Shown: positions 11,101 through 19,849, counted from the stretch's first letter. The stretch: 64,000 nucleotides of DNA from a virus (IMGVR_UViG_3300028840_002431:352540-416539); one strand, 5' to 3'. Notes: a model not told the origin generated them from the letters alone. Made by a program: numbers and translations.

Positions 11101-11106
11101 AGCCAT
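5182..11106 (-). CDS. Giant repeat-containing baseplate/tail protein
   Basis: 1974 aa, the largest gene in the window, ATG overlapping the upstream stop (TAATG). Almost entirely beta-strand sequence with internal repeats. One repeat type reads 'PPSGT-x-E-x-S-x-ETG-x-L-NW/F...Y-x-G' at residues about 156-190, 244-278, 340-370 and about 695-730. A second type ends in '(L/V)ETPFPATQSGISYRI' and recurs at least four times. An FN3-like FYYRVETM occurs near residue 1180. The last about 150 residues are helical. No enzyme motif is seen. By size and position between spike/hub genes and wedge-like genes it is probably a baseplate scaffold or fibre-network protein. Confidence 0.65.
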   Translation of the reverse strand: MAFSISGYVLEPIRVGQANSPFTQTPDNYISDQTAFDTAYPSDESEPRNDYLVLITSEGTPIAGLLANAEFGWTKNEVVQRLDYQAAAGRFAPLPGSVVTEAGTLTVDSNVDRITVRPPVRSAPVLGAPYRLAVGSTGSGTTWTVSIVADDSGFGSPPSGTAELSLETGHLNWNTGDLTTYSGQLVRWQQQQFFEFKDSTSIGLIDDDVVLLNPIPGTGQIPLLRFGFGLYLETVEFPTEPLPSPASGTVNWALDTGRLKFNPTDISNYSGTPVYYDGVLYDKGLTLPRQVLGDIAAPAAITGLPPTGVDLIFALPNASPYYQFPQFTYLDSALFSSGKTGVVQVDPSSGAVQFSAADQAKYAGESVTVIFGDLPIERGISVRFLRTPVNLDASQTIKDVTAFYEVTNAVWADPIIASPQVFLPSTPIDDPAYPLVIEIAQGQGTYISSNFPRLDVPSPPTGLGYYIGFDEGVLYFAQRKYQTLVPILQPTTGVALPDPLVLTGNIVLELETGPGTGTYTPLVLGTDALLDPTSGVVSLVTSYPIIVEGVASFSGTTFEDPLADFVSTGIQPGYLIEVSTTAAEGVYTVANVVSATELETDVASPASVTGAAYTIRQNREILADRFFGEVILIDPSTKVQRLRSLGPATNAPRLNIPTAYVTTSGFRFGPAAAAQFATVVLVPTDLDFTSPPAGTVEISEATGNLNFSAADLGTEVFWMRELVIKTDYILQAGLGLIQFTDRMLSLEEILVTYTTEPPSTEPPTDPDPPQQEYGRFLIRKEITQDHPTPTSTLEFNVAGLDVADDPPPAVFRGGRPQELGVQCTVDTAASTITFLPDDHLTDALPHGATIGPDERVYIDYYVTQAVGGEKTITVLNPPILTAVVNIAVIDENGDPNNKFTVHGDHTASFPPDYLLRIENEQVYLIGSSTYNPTTNETTVELYGNQVFQDAFTDPNVFVSSGATPITSAPLAPSYFAAELESFEAIARGSNTFLISGDRTNAYRTGTVLLFTDSGGSFTDFLQVSGTDYDGETNRTEVSLTANAIRQYVSGSQLLFYSVRPIFEPPTTEVQTSRVPVLTEPYTVYRRVEGEPGVILVEPTQFQIDNSGRVIFSEALKAREEFSIFYTGYEVAEAGINLRASYTSQITPNSSNGLLGQILLANYSILSPDSFYYRVETMTNFRGEYAQEIASDASSGSSGPQTENASQPQLFEQGRPSLYFDEKHLANQDIIARSTLLFYNDAVNLLEVYLRALDGRVVGNNDGLLLFDGTTGAEHPPGPVTNQIDDVIKVSDAPYEITFPPFAVTSIGTFQKYYIPGTRSRFYPTDKNFYAVSAVTPTSETGDEVADTGSTNITLVFGLRTRLAWAVVMESTEFSGPALLKVDVAEGSEEYARPPFKTGMECIVQRRDGTYINDSSSPVTVTSVTATTLGITGLAGTADVGTTIYRSPIDGSAQTGPDELIYYLFSRDYSFNGESGQIIYIEEISSISNTPLKEEQALSGKINLINTLTAPEKFPALYGGITDDDGDLSFPIQTPDPDNEQNGFLWTEDQIIHNPTGIIRGLTTSPYVATGTIDGTGTIITNGAGPWPPPPLDPEKYDIARVIAGPDGPSAFARITTVGANTITVDTALGSTPGAVTFEIAVSSITVGGLGMFDPDPTILFDATAIFLSQARVGYTVVYVDPPSANTGERRQIIDIIDNTHVRLDAPLPSTAGGAYRIDNSLATYGGSSNDYLALLNDALTGQLGVYADEQTYILDFLDQVFTDIFTSATGETTVGLKTLDDVNGTFLTSEVSQAHFVYIVAGPNAGIYQVENVLSETQLEVETPFPATQSGISYRIVKLFGVSKATVQALFTLYQSIAALEANTIAFQTLINDPVPVAGVPAAFARPTLTSDLDARDVLVDARLTTDIPATIELIENILANTDKLYDGRYTWIDTRINLKSGLIVQQAIAVDNRIEAQEDFYNQLIKLLAVEEA

Positions 11107-11684
11107 TAGATCACCGACCCGAATCCAACACCCACTCCGCCCGCAGGAGAGGCCGAACCCACGATAGGCACAGGTTGAACAAACGCCGCAAAAGTTATGT
11201 CCAAGGCCATGCCAATAGCTGTCGCCGTTTTGATGGACCCTTCACCGACCATCCCCACCGCCGCCAGACCAGTGATCATGGCCGGAATCGCAGAAGCCCC
11301 GACGATCTTGGCCACTCCCGTGCCCGTTCCGATACCGGGATGATTCGTCTGTATAAGCGCCAACGCTATCCAACCTGTCATGAGTCCATTTGATAGCCCG
11401 GTAATCATCAAGGGCGACATCGGGCCTAAGATTCCCATCGATGAAAAGCCGGTATACAAAGAGGCTTGTAAAAGAGGGAACGGTACGATCAATGGTATGA
11501 TGCTGGTGCCTACACCAAGGGTCCCGGTATCAACCGTTGTAACCTTGGCGTAAATCCCAAAGTATTGGCAGACCCCAATCGCCACTCCGAGTGAGAACTT
11601 AGGCACACCGATCCCAATGTTGCCGACGGCAAGTAGGTTCGGGGCGACGAATCCCGTCGCAAGTGCTGGCGGGTTTAAAGGCAT
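11106..11684 (-). CDS. Hydrophobic Gly-rich baseplate-associated protein
   Basis: 192 aa. The ATG at 11684-11682 shares a base with the upstream TGA (TGATG), which decides the start over a longer frame beginning at 11735. The sequence is almost devoid of charge, rich in Gly, Ala, Ile, Val and Pro, with several segments long enough to span a membrane (for example about 63-85 and 140-165). It follows the spike gene directly. Membrane-active or spike-associated roles are conceivable; no motif of the PAAR tip family is seen. Function unknown. Confidence 0.6.
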   Translation of the reverse strand: MPLNPPALATGFVAPNLLAVGNIGIGVPKFSLGVAIGVCQYFGIYAKVTTVDTGTLGVGTSIIPLIVPFPLLQASLYTGFSSMGILGPMSPLMITGLSNGLMTGWIALALIQTNHPGIGTGTGVAKIVGASAIPAMITGLAAVGMVGEGSIKTATAIGMALDITFAAFVQPVPIVGSASPAGGVGVGFGSVI

Positions 11685-13846
11685 CAGACAGATCTCACCA
11701 CAGCGCACCCTTGTAATGGTAAGCCCGTGATCCAATCCAGGCTGGGCGAGCCAGGAGGCAGCATAGGTATACCTCTTGACACACCAAAGGCTGCGGCGGG
11801 CGCTCCAAGGAGGACCTGAGCGGAAGTAAGGACTATCCCCACAGGAGCCGTCAACGTCATGGCTGACCCGGCTGTGAGACTCAATGCCAAACCGGCTGTG
11901 ACCGACACCGCTCCAGCGGCGGCAGCCAGAGACAGTGCTCCGGAAGCGGTAGAAATCGAAACAGCACCCGTCCCGACAGTTACCGAATAGGCCCCAGCCG
12001 GAACATTCACGGCCATGGCACCGCTGGCGACGGTGGTACTCTTTGCCCCAACAGTGATGGTTTCTGCCACTCCACCGGCCAGGACGGTCGATACCTTTCC
12101 TCCGACCACCACGGTTTCCAACACCTGCATGGCGTACTGGTACTGACTCTTCCCGGAGACAAGGACATTGTACTCGCCAGCGTTTACCCCCATGCCGGAC
12201 TGAGCATTGACGCTGTACCGGTCGGCCAGGACAGCGTAGCCGCCGTTCACAGTCGTGGCCTTGGCCCCAGCGACGTTCTCAACACTATCCCCAGAACTGT
12301 AGGCTTCACGGTTGCCTTGAAGGTTCTCGCTGTACGCCACATTGTTGTTGTCCTGGACGCCTTGAGCCTCCACAACATAGGACGAGTGCGTGCGGAATTT
12401 CAGGCCAGCGCCGGACGAACTGCCCTTGAAGTCGAAGACAGCCCCGCCTTCGAGAGTCAAATGGAGAGCAATGTTGTCGGGTTTGGCTGCTCCGAGACGC
12501 ATCTTGAGAGCGCCGTCCATGTTAACTTCGGCGGATACGTTCTTGGTCGCCCCGGAACTATACTTCTCAGCCCTCGACCCTGGAATGTTGACAAACAGCT
12601 TGCCCTGCTTAGAGATAGCGGCGGCGAAGGCGCTCGTCGTATCCGACTTCCCAGCCGGACTTGGCGGCGGCACGATGCGAAGCAAAAAAGCGCCAGCCGT
12701 CGTGTAAGTCTCCTGGTCGTCCAGGGGCGATCTAGCGATAGGCTCTGTAACGAAATTGGCTTTCCCCGTGGCCAGAAAATCATCGAAGATCCTGGGACGA
12801 AGTATCTGACCGTATTGTTGTAGCCCTGTAGACGAGGAGGTGTCGTTCCCGATTAAGGTTCCAAGGATGCGTTCGATGTAGACCGGACGCCTGTCCATTT
12901 GAAAACCATCGACCTCTTCGCGCACCTCCTGAGTCAAATCAGTGGTGTGGGATATCTCTACGCGATCCTCTGTGTACACTTCCGCCACACCCCTGTTGTC
13001 GGGGTTCGCATCCTCTGTGTTCGCGCCAGACAAATTGGCGGGGTAATGAGCCTGACGCCCATTGGAAAACGTTATGGACGGGAATGCTGTTTCATTGTTG
13101 ATGGCGTCCAACACCGTGCCTTCAGACACAGTAAACCGCTTGAGAATGTCACCGCCGTAGTAACCCTCGTCGGTAGTTTTGAGCTTCTTACCCTCTGAGA
13201 ATATGTCGGGCGGCAGAAAGAACCCGCTCCTGCGAGCGGCACCAGAGAGGCGAAACACCCCAGCATCACTCTCCACACGATGTAGGGACTGCGATACCAA
13301 TGTCCTATCGCTGTCTCGAAGCTCGAAGAGATCCCCGGCCCGGTTGATCATCCTCACATCTTTGGTGAGGGCAAACTCAGACCCCGAAGCGGACATCCCG
13401 CCAACGTCACCCGGCTGTAGCTTCAGTCGCTTATAACGGGTCTGAGGGGTGAATACTTTTCTGTAAAGGTCGGCGTCCTCCGGGTCGATCTCGGCCGGGT
13501 TCGACGCGGACAACGGATCAAAACGCATGGCCGAACGTTTGCCGGTAGGGACGTACCCAAGAATCACAGCGTCCCAGATCTGCTTATGGCGTCGCCGGTA
13601 CCCGATGAGCACCATGGAGTTGACCTCAGGAATACCTCCCCAAAAGCTGCGCGGGCCGGTCATAGCCTGAGTCAAATCGATCTCGAAACGTTCCGCTCCG
13701 CCAGTGATCACCCTGACATCACACTTGAGTTCCACCTCGTCAACGCGGGTTATGATCCCGAGCTTTAAGCCGTAAGGGTCTCCCTGATCAACGAACTCAG
13801 TTCCAGGCACGTACCCCGACGGGGTCTTTGGTATATAGTCAGTCAT
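11684..13846 (-). CDS. Baseplate central spike protein (gp5/VgrG/gpV-like OB fold plus beta-helix)
   Basis: 720 aa, TGATG coupling with the hub gene. Residues about 25-105 (GIITRVDEVELKCDVRVITGG ... IGYRRRHKQIWDAVILGYVP, split here) have the pattern of the OB-fold domain of phage spike proteins. Residues about 515-680 are low-complexity Ala/Gly/Val/Thr/Ser repeats of short beta strands (such as TVVVGGKVSTVLAGG), as expected for a trimeric beta-helix needle. No lysozyme domain is visible, so wall-degrading activity may come from the transglycosylase at 17325-19157. The spike pierces the outer cell surface on contraction in known relatives. Confidence 0.75.
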   Translation of the reverse strand: MTDYIPKTPSGYVPGTEFVDQGDPYGLKLGIITRVDEVELKCDVRVITGGAERFEIDLTQAMTGPRSFWGGIPEVNSMVLIGYRRRHKQIWDAVILGYVPTGKRSAMRFDPLSASNPAEIDPEDADLYRKVFTPQTRYKRLKLQPGDVGGMSASGSEFALTKDVRMINRAGDLFELRDSDRTLVSQSLHRVESDAGVFRLSGAARRSGFFLPPDIFSEGKKLKTTDEGYYGGDILKRFTVSEGTVLDAINNETAFPSITFSNGRQAHYPANLSGANTEDANPDNRGVAEVYTEDRVEISHTTDLTQEVREEVDGFQMDRRPVYIERILGTLIGNDTSSSTGLQQYGQILRPRIFDDFLATGKANFVTEPIARSPLDDQETYTTAGAFLLRIVPPPSPAGKSDTTSAFAAAISKQGKLFVNIPGSRAEKYSSGATKNVSAEVNMDGALKMRLGAAKPDNIALHLTLEGGAVFDFKGSSSGAGLKFRTHSSYVVEAQGVQDNNNVAYSENLQGNREAYSSGDSVENVAGAKATTVNGGYAVLADRYSVNAQSGMGVNAGEYNVLVSGKSQYQYAMQVLETVVVGGKVSTVLAGGVAETITVGAKSTTVASGAMAVNVPAGAYSVTVGTGAVSISTASGALSLAAAAGAVSVTAGLALSLTAGSAMTLTAPVGIVLTSAQVLLGAPAAAFGVSRGIPMLPPGSPSLDWITGLPLQGCAVVRSV

Positions 13847-16800
13847 CAGGTGTTAGTTCTTAGCTCAAGTTGTTTGTTGGCCACGTCCTGGCGGAGTTCG
13901 GCAATTCTTTCATCGATAGATTCAATGGCCTTGGGGACATCAGTGCCAACCACAACAGCGTCGGATTCCAATTGCTGGACCAGACGTTCACGGGTTTGCG
14001 TGAGGCGTTGGATGCTGGCCTGATCCTGGCTGATCTCTTTTGTCAACGAAGACTTCTTCGCGTTGCTCCTGAGATTCTTGCCGAACGCCTCCCATGACTT
14101 CGAGATGTTATCCCGGTTAGTTCCGATGGCCCCAGAAGTGGCCTCTGGATCACCCAAGGAGAAACGGTTAGGAGCAGAGAAGGGAGGGGCGAACTGCGAC
14201 GGACGTTCAATCTCCTCGGCTTGTGTGGCAACCACTCTTGGAGTCTTAGGTAAGTAGTCGCCTCGGATAGCCTTTTCAAACTCCTGGTGAGGAGTATCGA
14301 GTTTCTTGTAGAGATCAACTAGAAACCGGTCAACCTTGGAGATCAGTTCTGTGCTGGACTGCCCGAATATGGAATTCTCGGTTTGATACTTGCTCTGCAC
14401 CTCCTCTAATCTCTCTTCCGCCTCCGTGAGGCGGACCTTCAATCTTCTAACCACCCTTTGCTGATCCAGATGTTCGTTGGTGATAGCGGCTACATCAGCG
14501 TCAGGTTGGTTTAGCCGCCGGTCGAGTTCGGCCAATCTTTCCTCCGCCGTGCGTACCTGGGCCGTCAAGGAATTGACGTTCCGGGCGGCAGCTTGTGACG
14601 CCCCGCTATTAACCGGACCGCCCAACGCTTCCAAGGAGGACAAGGCTGTTTGTTCTTCTTCGGCCGACGAACCTCCCGTGAGAGTTCTAACTTGATACCC
14701 GGAATTGATGAAAGCCAGATCTTGTCGCCCTGTAAGACAAACACAGTTCTCATTGTTGTATGTGGAAGCGTCTTTGACGGACATCTCCATCAAAGTTAAG
14801 GCCCGAGACAATTGCGAGGCTTCGACTTCGGGGGAACCCTGATTTTGCTGTGACCCGAGAGGAGCGTTATCGACAAAGTTGTCCCCAACATCAACGAATT
14901 CCGGTTCCCGGCTATCTGGGTTCAGAACGGCCGCGCTCTGTCGTTCCTCAGGAGTCAGAGTGGTCAGAGTTCCGGCCGGGTTAGCATAACCTGTGTGGAC
15001 CGTGGTCAACCCTTGAGACTCGGCTGTTAACATCTCCTGCATACCGCCCGATAACGCCAGTTGCACATCAACCGTGGCCCGGCTCTGAGTTTTGGCGTCC
15101 ACGTTCGTGATCAGTCGGCCGTCCTTCAACGAGACACGTCTGCCATAGCGGTAATGGCCAATGACCTCGAACCCCCTTTCGTCGCTCACCGGACGTATCA
15201 TGGCTGTTTGAGACGCAAGGACATTCAAAGAAGAATCCGACTTCGGCGTGACGTTTAGGTTCTTCTTCGGTAGTGTTAGAATCTCGCTAATCGCGCCGCC
15301 TCTGGCAGAAGCGTCGTGGGCGTAAATGTAGACACCAGCGGAATTCAAACCGTATTGATAACGATTGTTCAGGTACTTGTCGGTCAACGCATCTTCATCA
15401 TTTGCCTTAAACTTCGGATGGATTCTCTCGTCGTAAGCATCCTTGGCTAACTGGGTCTGAGCCTGAGCCTCCTTTGGAACATACTTGTTCGCGCCACCCT
15501 TTTTCTCACCCGCCTGATCACTTATGTCAGCCGGGGCGAACGGCCGAGTGTAAGCCATCACCACGTTCGGATAGCCTACGATTCGACCAGTTTTCGGGTG
15601 CCGTAGAATGAGGGGTTCATAAGGGTTGTCGTCTCCCGATTTAGAATTGAAAGCCTCTTCGGTCGGCGGCACGGAGGCGGCGTTGCGGACATCCAAACTG
15701 AACACGCCGCTTTTGGATAGCTGCCGGGAACTGTAATGAAAGGAGTCGGGAGTCCCCGCCTTGTTCTTTTCCGCTTCACCGGAAAACTTCTGTAACTTCA
15801 ATACTCCGACCCCGCGAGGCGCGATGAACTTGGAACGCTTGGCCGTCAGGTTCAGAGTCGTCATAGCCCGGCTTCCCGCCGAAAAACTATGGCTTATACC
15901 TTGCAGGTACCAGACTTGATCCTTGGGGGCGACATATACAGGGAACCCTATACGCAACTCAGGGCGCATCGGAATCGTCACCGTCCCCCTATGACGACGA
16001 GAGTTGAGCCTGTCCAGCAAATCCAAGCCATGGTAGAACATGGTATGGACGTTGCCCATGAACTCAGAATTGAGGGGCCTTGATCTCCAACCGTACTTTC
16101 TCAATAGGTGGTAGTCCGTAACAGATGTGAACGGTGTCACGTCGGCGGGCATCCCATAGTCGTTAATGCCTCCCCACTGTCCTTGTAGGATAATCTGTGT
16201 GACTACCTCTGACTCCGAATCTCCGAAATCCCAGCTTTCAATATCAATATCCTGAATCCAGGAGACAGGCTTGTTCCCCAACACGTCGAGGTTGTAAAAA
16301 GGCGGCTTGAAGACGATATCCCCTGTCACATCCATGTAAAATTCGAAACCTATGGCCTCCTTAGCAGCGTTCGCCAACTCTAACTTCGTCTGGAATTCAG
16401 ACTGCCAAAGATCTACCTGCCCGGCTTGAGAAAAGACGTTCCGGTAGGCGGCTACATTGGAGGACGTGGGGTCGAATACCATCTGACCGCCATCGTTCCC
16501 CCCGTTGGCGTAGCTTACCGCCGTAGACGCAAAGCGCTTCTTTGGGACGGTGCCCGGTGGATTGCTCTGGGAATAGGCTTGGTAGAGCGTGTCCCCGCGA
16601 ACTGCTACGCCCTGAGTCCCATAGAGAACCAGATTACTCCTCATGCGAGAGAAGCGTTGCTGCCAGTAGCCCATCAAATCAGCCAAAGCAGCGTCAAACA
16701 CCGGCCGTTGGGCCGTTTCTTTTACCAACTGGTTCAAAGATCCTGTTCCCACGACGATGTCCCCGAACGACTGGAAAGCAAGGGAGAAAATAATGTCGTA

Positions 16801-17325
16801 GGGGTTCGTCTGGGCGTAGACGTTCTGCCCCATGTTCCTGCCTCTTTGTCCAGCGGGGACAGTGTAGGCAGGGTTGATGTTCATCTGACAGAGTTCCCAC
16901 CACTTGAGTATGTCCGAACAACTGATGCTAACCGTGTGCTCTCCGCCAGAGTAGTTGTCCGTGACCTCCGTGATGATCCCCCAGAAGATCGGGTAATACT
17001 GCGGAATACCTTCGACCAGATAATACCCCTTGGCATAGATCTCTACTTCCATCATAGGGGTAATGATCGCGGTACCGTCAAAGTAAAAGTCGTCTATAGT
17101 GTGCCTCGGAATCGACAACTGTATAGACGCGCTGCCCGGCACACTCTCCACGCTCAAATCTGTCTGGATAGACGTGATATACCTATTGAAATCAAACGAC
17201 CTGGAGCACTGCGGGCAACTCACCACCTCCTGTTCCCCATTAATGAAAACAATAGCGTCTGGAGCCGTGACTATTGTCGGCCGAACATTGGGGAGAAAAG
17301 TACCCTGGTAAGGTCCACGAGCCAT
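13846..17325 (-). CDS. Baseplate hub protein (gp27/gpD-like) with coiled-coil C-terminus
   Basis: 1159 aa. A TTG codon precedes the chosen ATG (17325-17323), which shares a base with the upstream TGA. The N-terminal about 500 residues look like a gp27/late control D hub: SIQLSIPRHTIDDF, YPIFWGIITEVTDNYSG and VSISCSDILKWWELC are typical. A Cys pair (C37, C40: CPQC) near the start is unusual and may bind zinc. Residues beyond about 880 contain long heptad-rich coiled coils (NSLTAQVRTAEERLAELDRR). The hub connects the tail tube to the spike encoded next. The large C-terminal extension is longer than in typical family members. Confidence 0.75.
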   Translation of the reverse strand: MARGPYQGTFLPNVRPTIVTAPDAIVFINGEQEVVSCPQCSRSFDFNRYITSIQTDLSVESVPGSASIQLSIPRHTIDDFYFDGTAIITPMMEVEIYAKGYYLVEGIPQYYPIFWGIITEVTDNYSGGEHTVSISCSDILKWWELCQMNINPAYTVPAGQRGRNMGQNVYAQTNPYDIIFSLAFQSFGDIVVGTGSLNQLVKETAQRPVFDAALADLMGYWQQRFSRMRSNLVLYGTQGVAVRGDTLYQAYSQSNPPGTVPKKRFASTAVSYANGGNDGGQMVFDPTSSNVAAYRNVFSQAGQVDLWQSEFQTKLELANAAKEAIGFEFYMDVTGDIVFKPPFYNLDVLGNKPVSWIQDIDIESWDFGDSESEVVTQIILQGQWGGINDYGMPADVTPFTSVTDYHLLRKYGWRSRPLNSEFMGNVHTMFYHGLDLLDRLNSRRHRGTVTIPMRPELRIGFPVYVAPKDQVWYLQGISHSFSAGSRAMTTLNLTAKRSKFIAPRGVGVLKLQKFSGEAEKNKAGTPDSFHYSSRQLSKSGVFSLDVRNAASVPPTEEAFNSKSGDDNPYEPLILRHPKTGRIVGYPNVVMAYTRPFAPADISDQAGEKKGGANKYVPKEAQAQTQLAKDAYDERIHPKFKANDEDALTDKYLNNRYQYGLNSAGVYIYAHDASARGGAISEILTLPKKNLNVTPKSDSSLNVLASQTAMIRPVSDERGFEVIGHYRYGRRVSLKDGRLITNVDAKTQSRATVDVQLALSGGMQEMLTAESQGLTTVHTGYANPAGTLTTLTPEERQSAAVLNPDSREPEFVDVGDNFVDNAPLGSQQNQGSPEVEASQLSRALTLMEMSVKDASTYNNENCVCLTGRQDLAFINSGYQVRTLTGGSSAEEEQTALSSLEALGGPVNSGASQAAARNVNSLTAQVRTAEERLAELDRRLNQPDADVAAITNEHLDQQRVVRRLKVRLTEAEERLEEVQSKYQTENSIFGQSSTELISKVDRFLVDLYKKLDTPHQEFEKAIRGDYLPKTPRVVATQAEEIERPSQFAPPFSAPNRFSLGDPEATSGAIGTNRDNISKSWEAFGKNLRSNAKKSSLTKEISQDQASIQRLTQTRERLVQQLESDAVVVGTDVPKAIESIDERIAELRQDVANKQLELRTNT

Positions 17326-19157
17326 CAAACGTCTCCAAGATCAAAATCAAACTCGCCGCCGCCAGTGAAAGCCTCTTCTTCTATCCTCGCCTCTTCGACT
17401 CCGGGGGGTAGGGGCACATCTGGGGCAGGTTGTTCGTTGTTACCCGTGGATAAGGGCGGATCAGCCGAACCTGTCGGCAACGATGGAACGGGAGGACCTT
17501 GACCGTATGTGTACTGATCATCGCCCAGATGATCGAGAAGGAACCAAGCCCGCACCGTAAAGGCGAATGTGTATTCCAACGTAAACGGGTCTGCGTCGGC
17601 CTCGGTGAGGTTGAACGTGTCAAAAGACCCCACGTATAGAATCCCGTCGTAATAAAGGTACACAGAACCTAACACCGAGAGATTCTTGGCGTGAGAGTTG
17701 CTGGCGGCAAGGGGATCGGGAAAATATATACCACCGTTGTTCTTGTAAATAAGCCACAAAGCCAGGAGGTTCTGGTAGCTGGCTGAGAACTGCCGAGCCG
17801 TACGAGAGAGACCAGGGCTATTACCTTCCGTCGTGTCCAAGGAATAGAACGCGGCAATCTTACCGGAACCCTCAATCGTATCCTGGTTGTCGCCCCAGTG
17901 TTCGATGATATGACCGTTCCGGCCCCAACCACCGTCGGCTATCAACTTCTCGGCCGATACCCTGAACGACTGAGGGTTGACCAGAAGACGCAGCGGCGGG
18001 GTCTTGGCCATCTGGTCCAGCGCGTCAAGCGTTTGATTGATCATCGCCCGCTGGGCGTGCATGAACTCCTTCCCAAGGTTTGTCTGATTCAAGTCCTTGT
18101 TGGCCACCGCCCACGCCGTCTTGAACGCTTTGTTAGCGTTCCTGGAACCTCCTTTTGCCCATTTACCCGAACTACGACCGTCTGGCTGAAACGGCTCGTA
18201 CCCAACCGCCATACCAAGCTTACGTCTGGCTTGATTGATCTTGGAACGGTACTTCTTTCTTAACGGTTTCTTCGCCAGACGGAAGGCTACGTCCTCCGGA
18301 GTGAGATACCCCTTCGGCGGGGGCGGCTTATCTAGAGCTTTGTTCCTCTGGTAAGCTGAGCGTTGTCTCTTGGCGTTCCTGTATTCGGGTTCTCTGGCGT
18401 TACCGTGGTAGATAGAACCGTCCGGGTTGTTGAAGCCCCCGAGTGTCACGGCCTTGAGTTCGAAAGCGTTTCTCCCTTTCGACCGACCTTTGTAGAAACG
18501 CTCTATGAACGTAAGCTGTTCCTCCCGAGACATGGTCTCCATATTGTCCCACTGCTCCGGAGTCATACCTATCTTCTTACCCGTGGCCGTTGACTTGATG
18601 AATTGGATCAAACCCTTGGCTGTAACCTTACCGTCCTTATTCTTGGCCCCCGCTGCCGGATTCCAGCCGCTCTCGGCCTGGATCACACGTGCCAACTCTT
18701 CCGGCTGACAACCTAGTCGGTTACACATCACCACATACCGGACCCAGAAGTCCTTGTTTGACGTTGACGTTGGGCCATTAGGCTCCGTCGTTCTCGTTGA
18801 AATACCACCCGTCTCGCCTGGAAGATCTCCCGTGGAAGAAGAACTCACATCCGGGTTTTCCTGTTGTAGCTCTTCCAGGTTTTGCTCTTCGAGGGTGCGG
18901 ATAGTGGCTGTACGATCCAGCAACCGGCCGGTGACGTTAGAAGAAGGTGGAATCAGACCGACAGCGAACATCAACGTCCGCTCTTGTTCCCACGGCTGAA
19001 CCGTCGTTAGAGGAATGAACTGACCGTCAAGAGGGTCCTCGTGGAGCGCGAGAGCATGATAAAAACTCAACAATTCGTAGACGGCTGGCTGATAAAAGTC
19101 GGCCTCCTGTTCGATTTGCTGGTACGTCTTTAGCTCTGAGTTTTCAGTTGTCGTCAT
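17325..19157 (-). CDS. Tail/baseplate protein with lytic transglycosylase (SLT) domain
   Basis: 610 aa, ATGA overlap with the gene upstream. Residues about 135-235 match a soluble lytic transglycosylase core: RVIQAESGWNP with probable catalytic Glu162, followed by AKGLIQF. This would cut peptidoglycan during DNA entry. Residues about 388-545 (LLVNPQSFRV ... IIEHWGDNQDTIEGSG ... IYKNNGGIYF ... YVGSFDTF) are clearly paralogous to the neighbouring gene 19154-19849. So one copy of a tail domain has gained an SLT insertion. A basic linker (about 270-320) separates the domains, and the tail end is Pro/acidic. Confidence 0.75.
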   Translation of the reverse strand: MTTTENSELKTYQQIEQEADFYQPAVYELLSFYHALALHEDPLDGQFIPLTTVQPWEQERTLMFAVGLIPPSSNVTGRLLDRTATIRTLEEQNLEELQQENPDVSSSSTGDLPGETGGISTRTTEPNGPTSTSNKDFWVRYVVMCNRLGCQPEELARVIQAESGWNPAAGAKNKDGKVTAKGLIQFIKSTATGKKIGMTPEQWDNMETMSREEQLTFIERFYKGRSKGRNAFELKAVTLGGFNNPDGSIYHGNAREPEYRNAKRQRSAYQRNKALDKPPPPKGYLTPEDVAFRLAKKPLRKKYRSKINQARRKLGMAVGYEPFQPDGRSSGKWAKGGSRNANKAFKTAWAVANKDLNQTNLGKEFMHAQRAMINQTLDALDQMAKTPPLRLLVNPQSFRVSAEKLIADGGWGRNGHIIEHWGDNQDTIEGSGKIAAFYSLDTTEGNSPGLSRTARQFSASYQNLLALWLIYKNNGGIYFPDPLAASNSHAKNLSVLGSVYLYYDGILYVGSFDTFNLTEADADPFTLEYTFAFTVRAWFLLDHLGDDQYTYGQGPPVPSLPTGSADPPLSTGNNEQPAPDVPLPPGVEEARIEEEAFTGGGEFDFDLGDV

Positions 19158-19849
19158 GCTCCAACCTCTGGTTCTGAGGTGGTAACGATTTTCTTAACGT
19201 TATTAGTGCTCCCGAAGTATTTAGCGCTCGCGTCGTATTTACCTCTTTGTGTTGGATTAACACCCAGGCCAGGAATTCTCATAATCTCCTCTTCGACCTT
19301 GAACGCCCACGACACGCGAAACGCGAAAGGTTGTTCATCGCTCTCTTCGGCGTCGAACGACCGGAAATACCCCAAGTAGGTCCCCCGGTCATACATGAGC
19401 ATCACATGGCCTTGGAGCACAACATTCCCATACGGGTCGTAGACGCTCCCATTATTACGGTATAGGTCGTGGAGGTCCCGGTAACGGTCCCAGGCTATGG
19501 TCTTCTGCCGTAGCACGGACGACAACCCCGTGTAGATGTTCATGAAAGCACCGGTAGAGCCGTCGCAGTTGAGGTCCGAAAGCTCATCGCCCCAGTGTTG
19601 CTCTACGTACCCACCACGGGTCTGGAAACGTTCGACCTTCTTGATGTGGTTCTCTTGGAGGCTCTCCGGATTGACATGCATGACGAGAGCGTGCGGAAGA
19701 AGCACCCTCCGACTGTTGAACGGACTTGTTATCTGAAACGCCATGGGGATATTGGTCTTCCGCCGCTCAAGCCCGTGGGAGTAGTTAGGACTCTCGGTGG
19801 GGACCTGTAGCTCGTCGAAATCAGGGTTTGCTGACGGAATACGTGGCAT
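19154..19849 (-). CDS. Tail/baseplate protein, paralogue of the SLT-bearing neighbour
   Basis: 231 aa. Residues about 52-180 (HVNPESLQENH, YVEQHWGDELSDL, GSTGAFMN, LYRNNGSVYD, YLGYFRSFDA) align with residues about 388-545 of the following gene in order and spacing. This 'VNP ... WGD ... GS(T)G ... NNG' architecture is found in proteins encoded just after tape measure genes in large myoviruses, where they join tube and baseplate; that link is from memory. The C-terminal 40 residues are basic and probably flexible. ATG start with an ATGA overlap downstream. Confidence 0.65.
   Translation of the reverse strand: MPRIPSANPDFDELQVPTESPNYSHGLERRKTNIPMAFQITSPFNSRRVLLPHALVMHVNPESLQENHIKKVERFQTRGGYVEQHWGDELSDLNCDGSTGAFMNIYTGLSSVLRQKTIAWDRYRDLHDLYRNNGSVYDPYGNVVLQGHVMLMYDRGTYLGYFRSFDAEESDEQPFAFRVSWAFKVEEEIMRIPGLGVNPTQRGKYDASAKYFGSTNNVKKIVTTSEPEVGA

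Noticed and set aside
16426-17502. Long plus-strand open frame (358 codons)
   Set aside because: It is antisense to the hub gene, has no family features and no ribosome-binding site, and its composition is that of a shadow.
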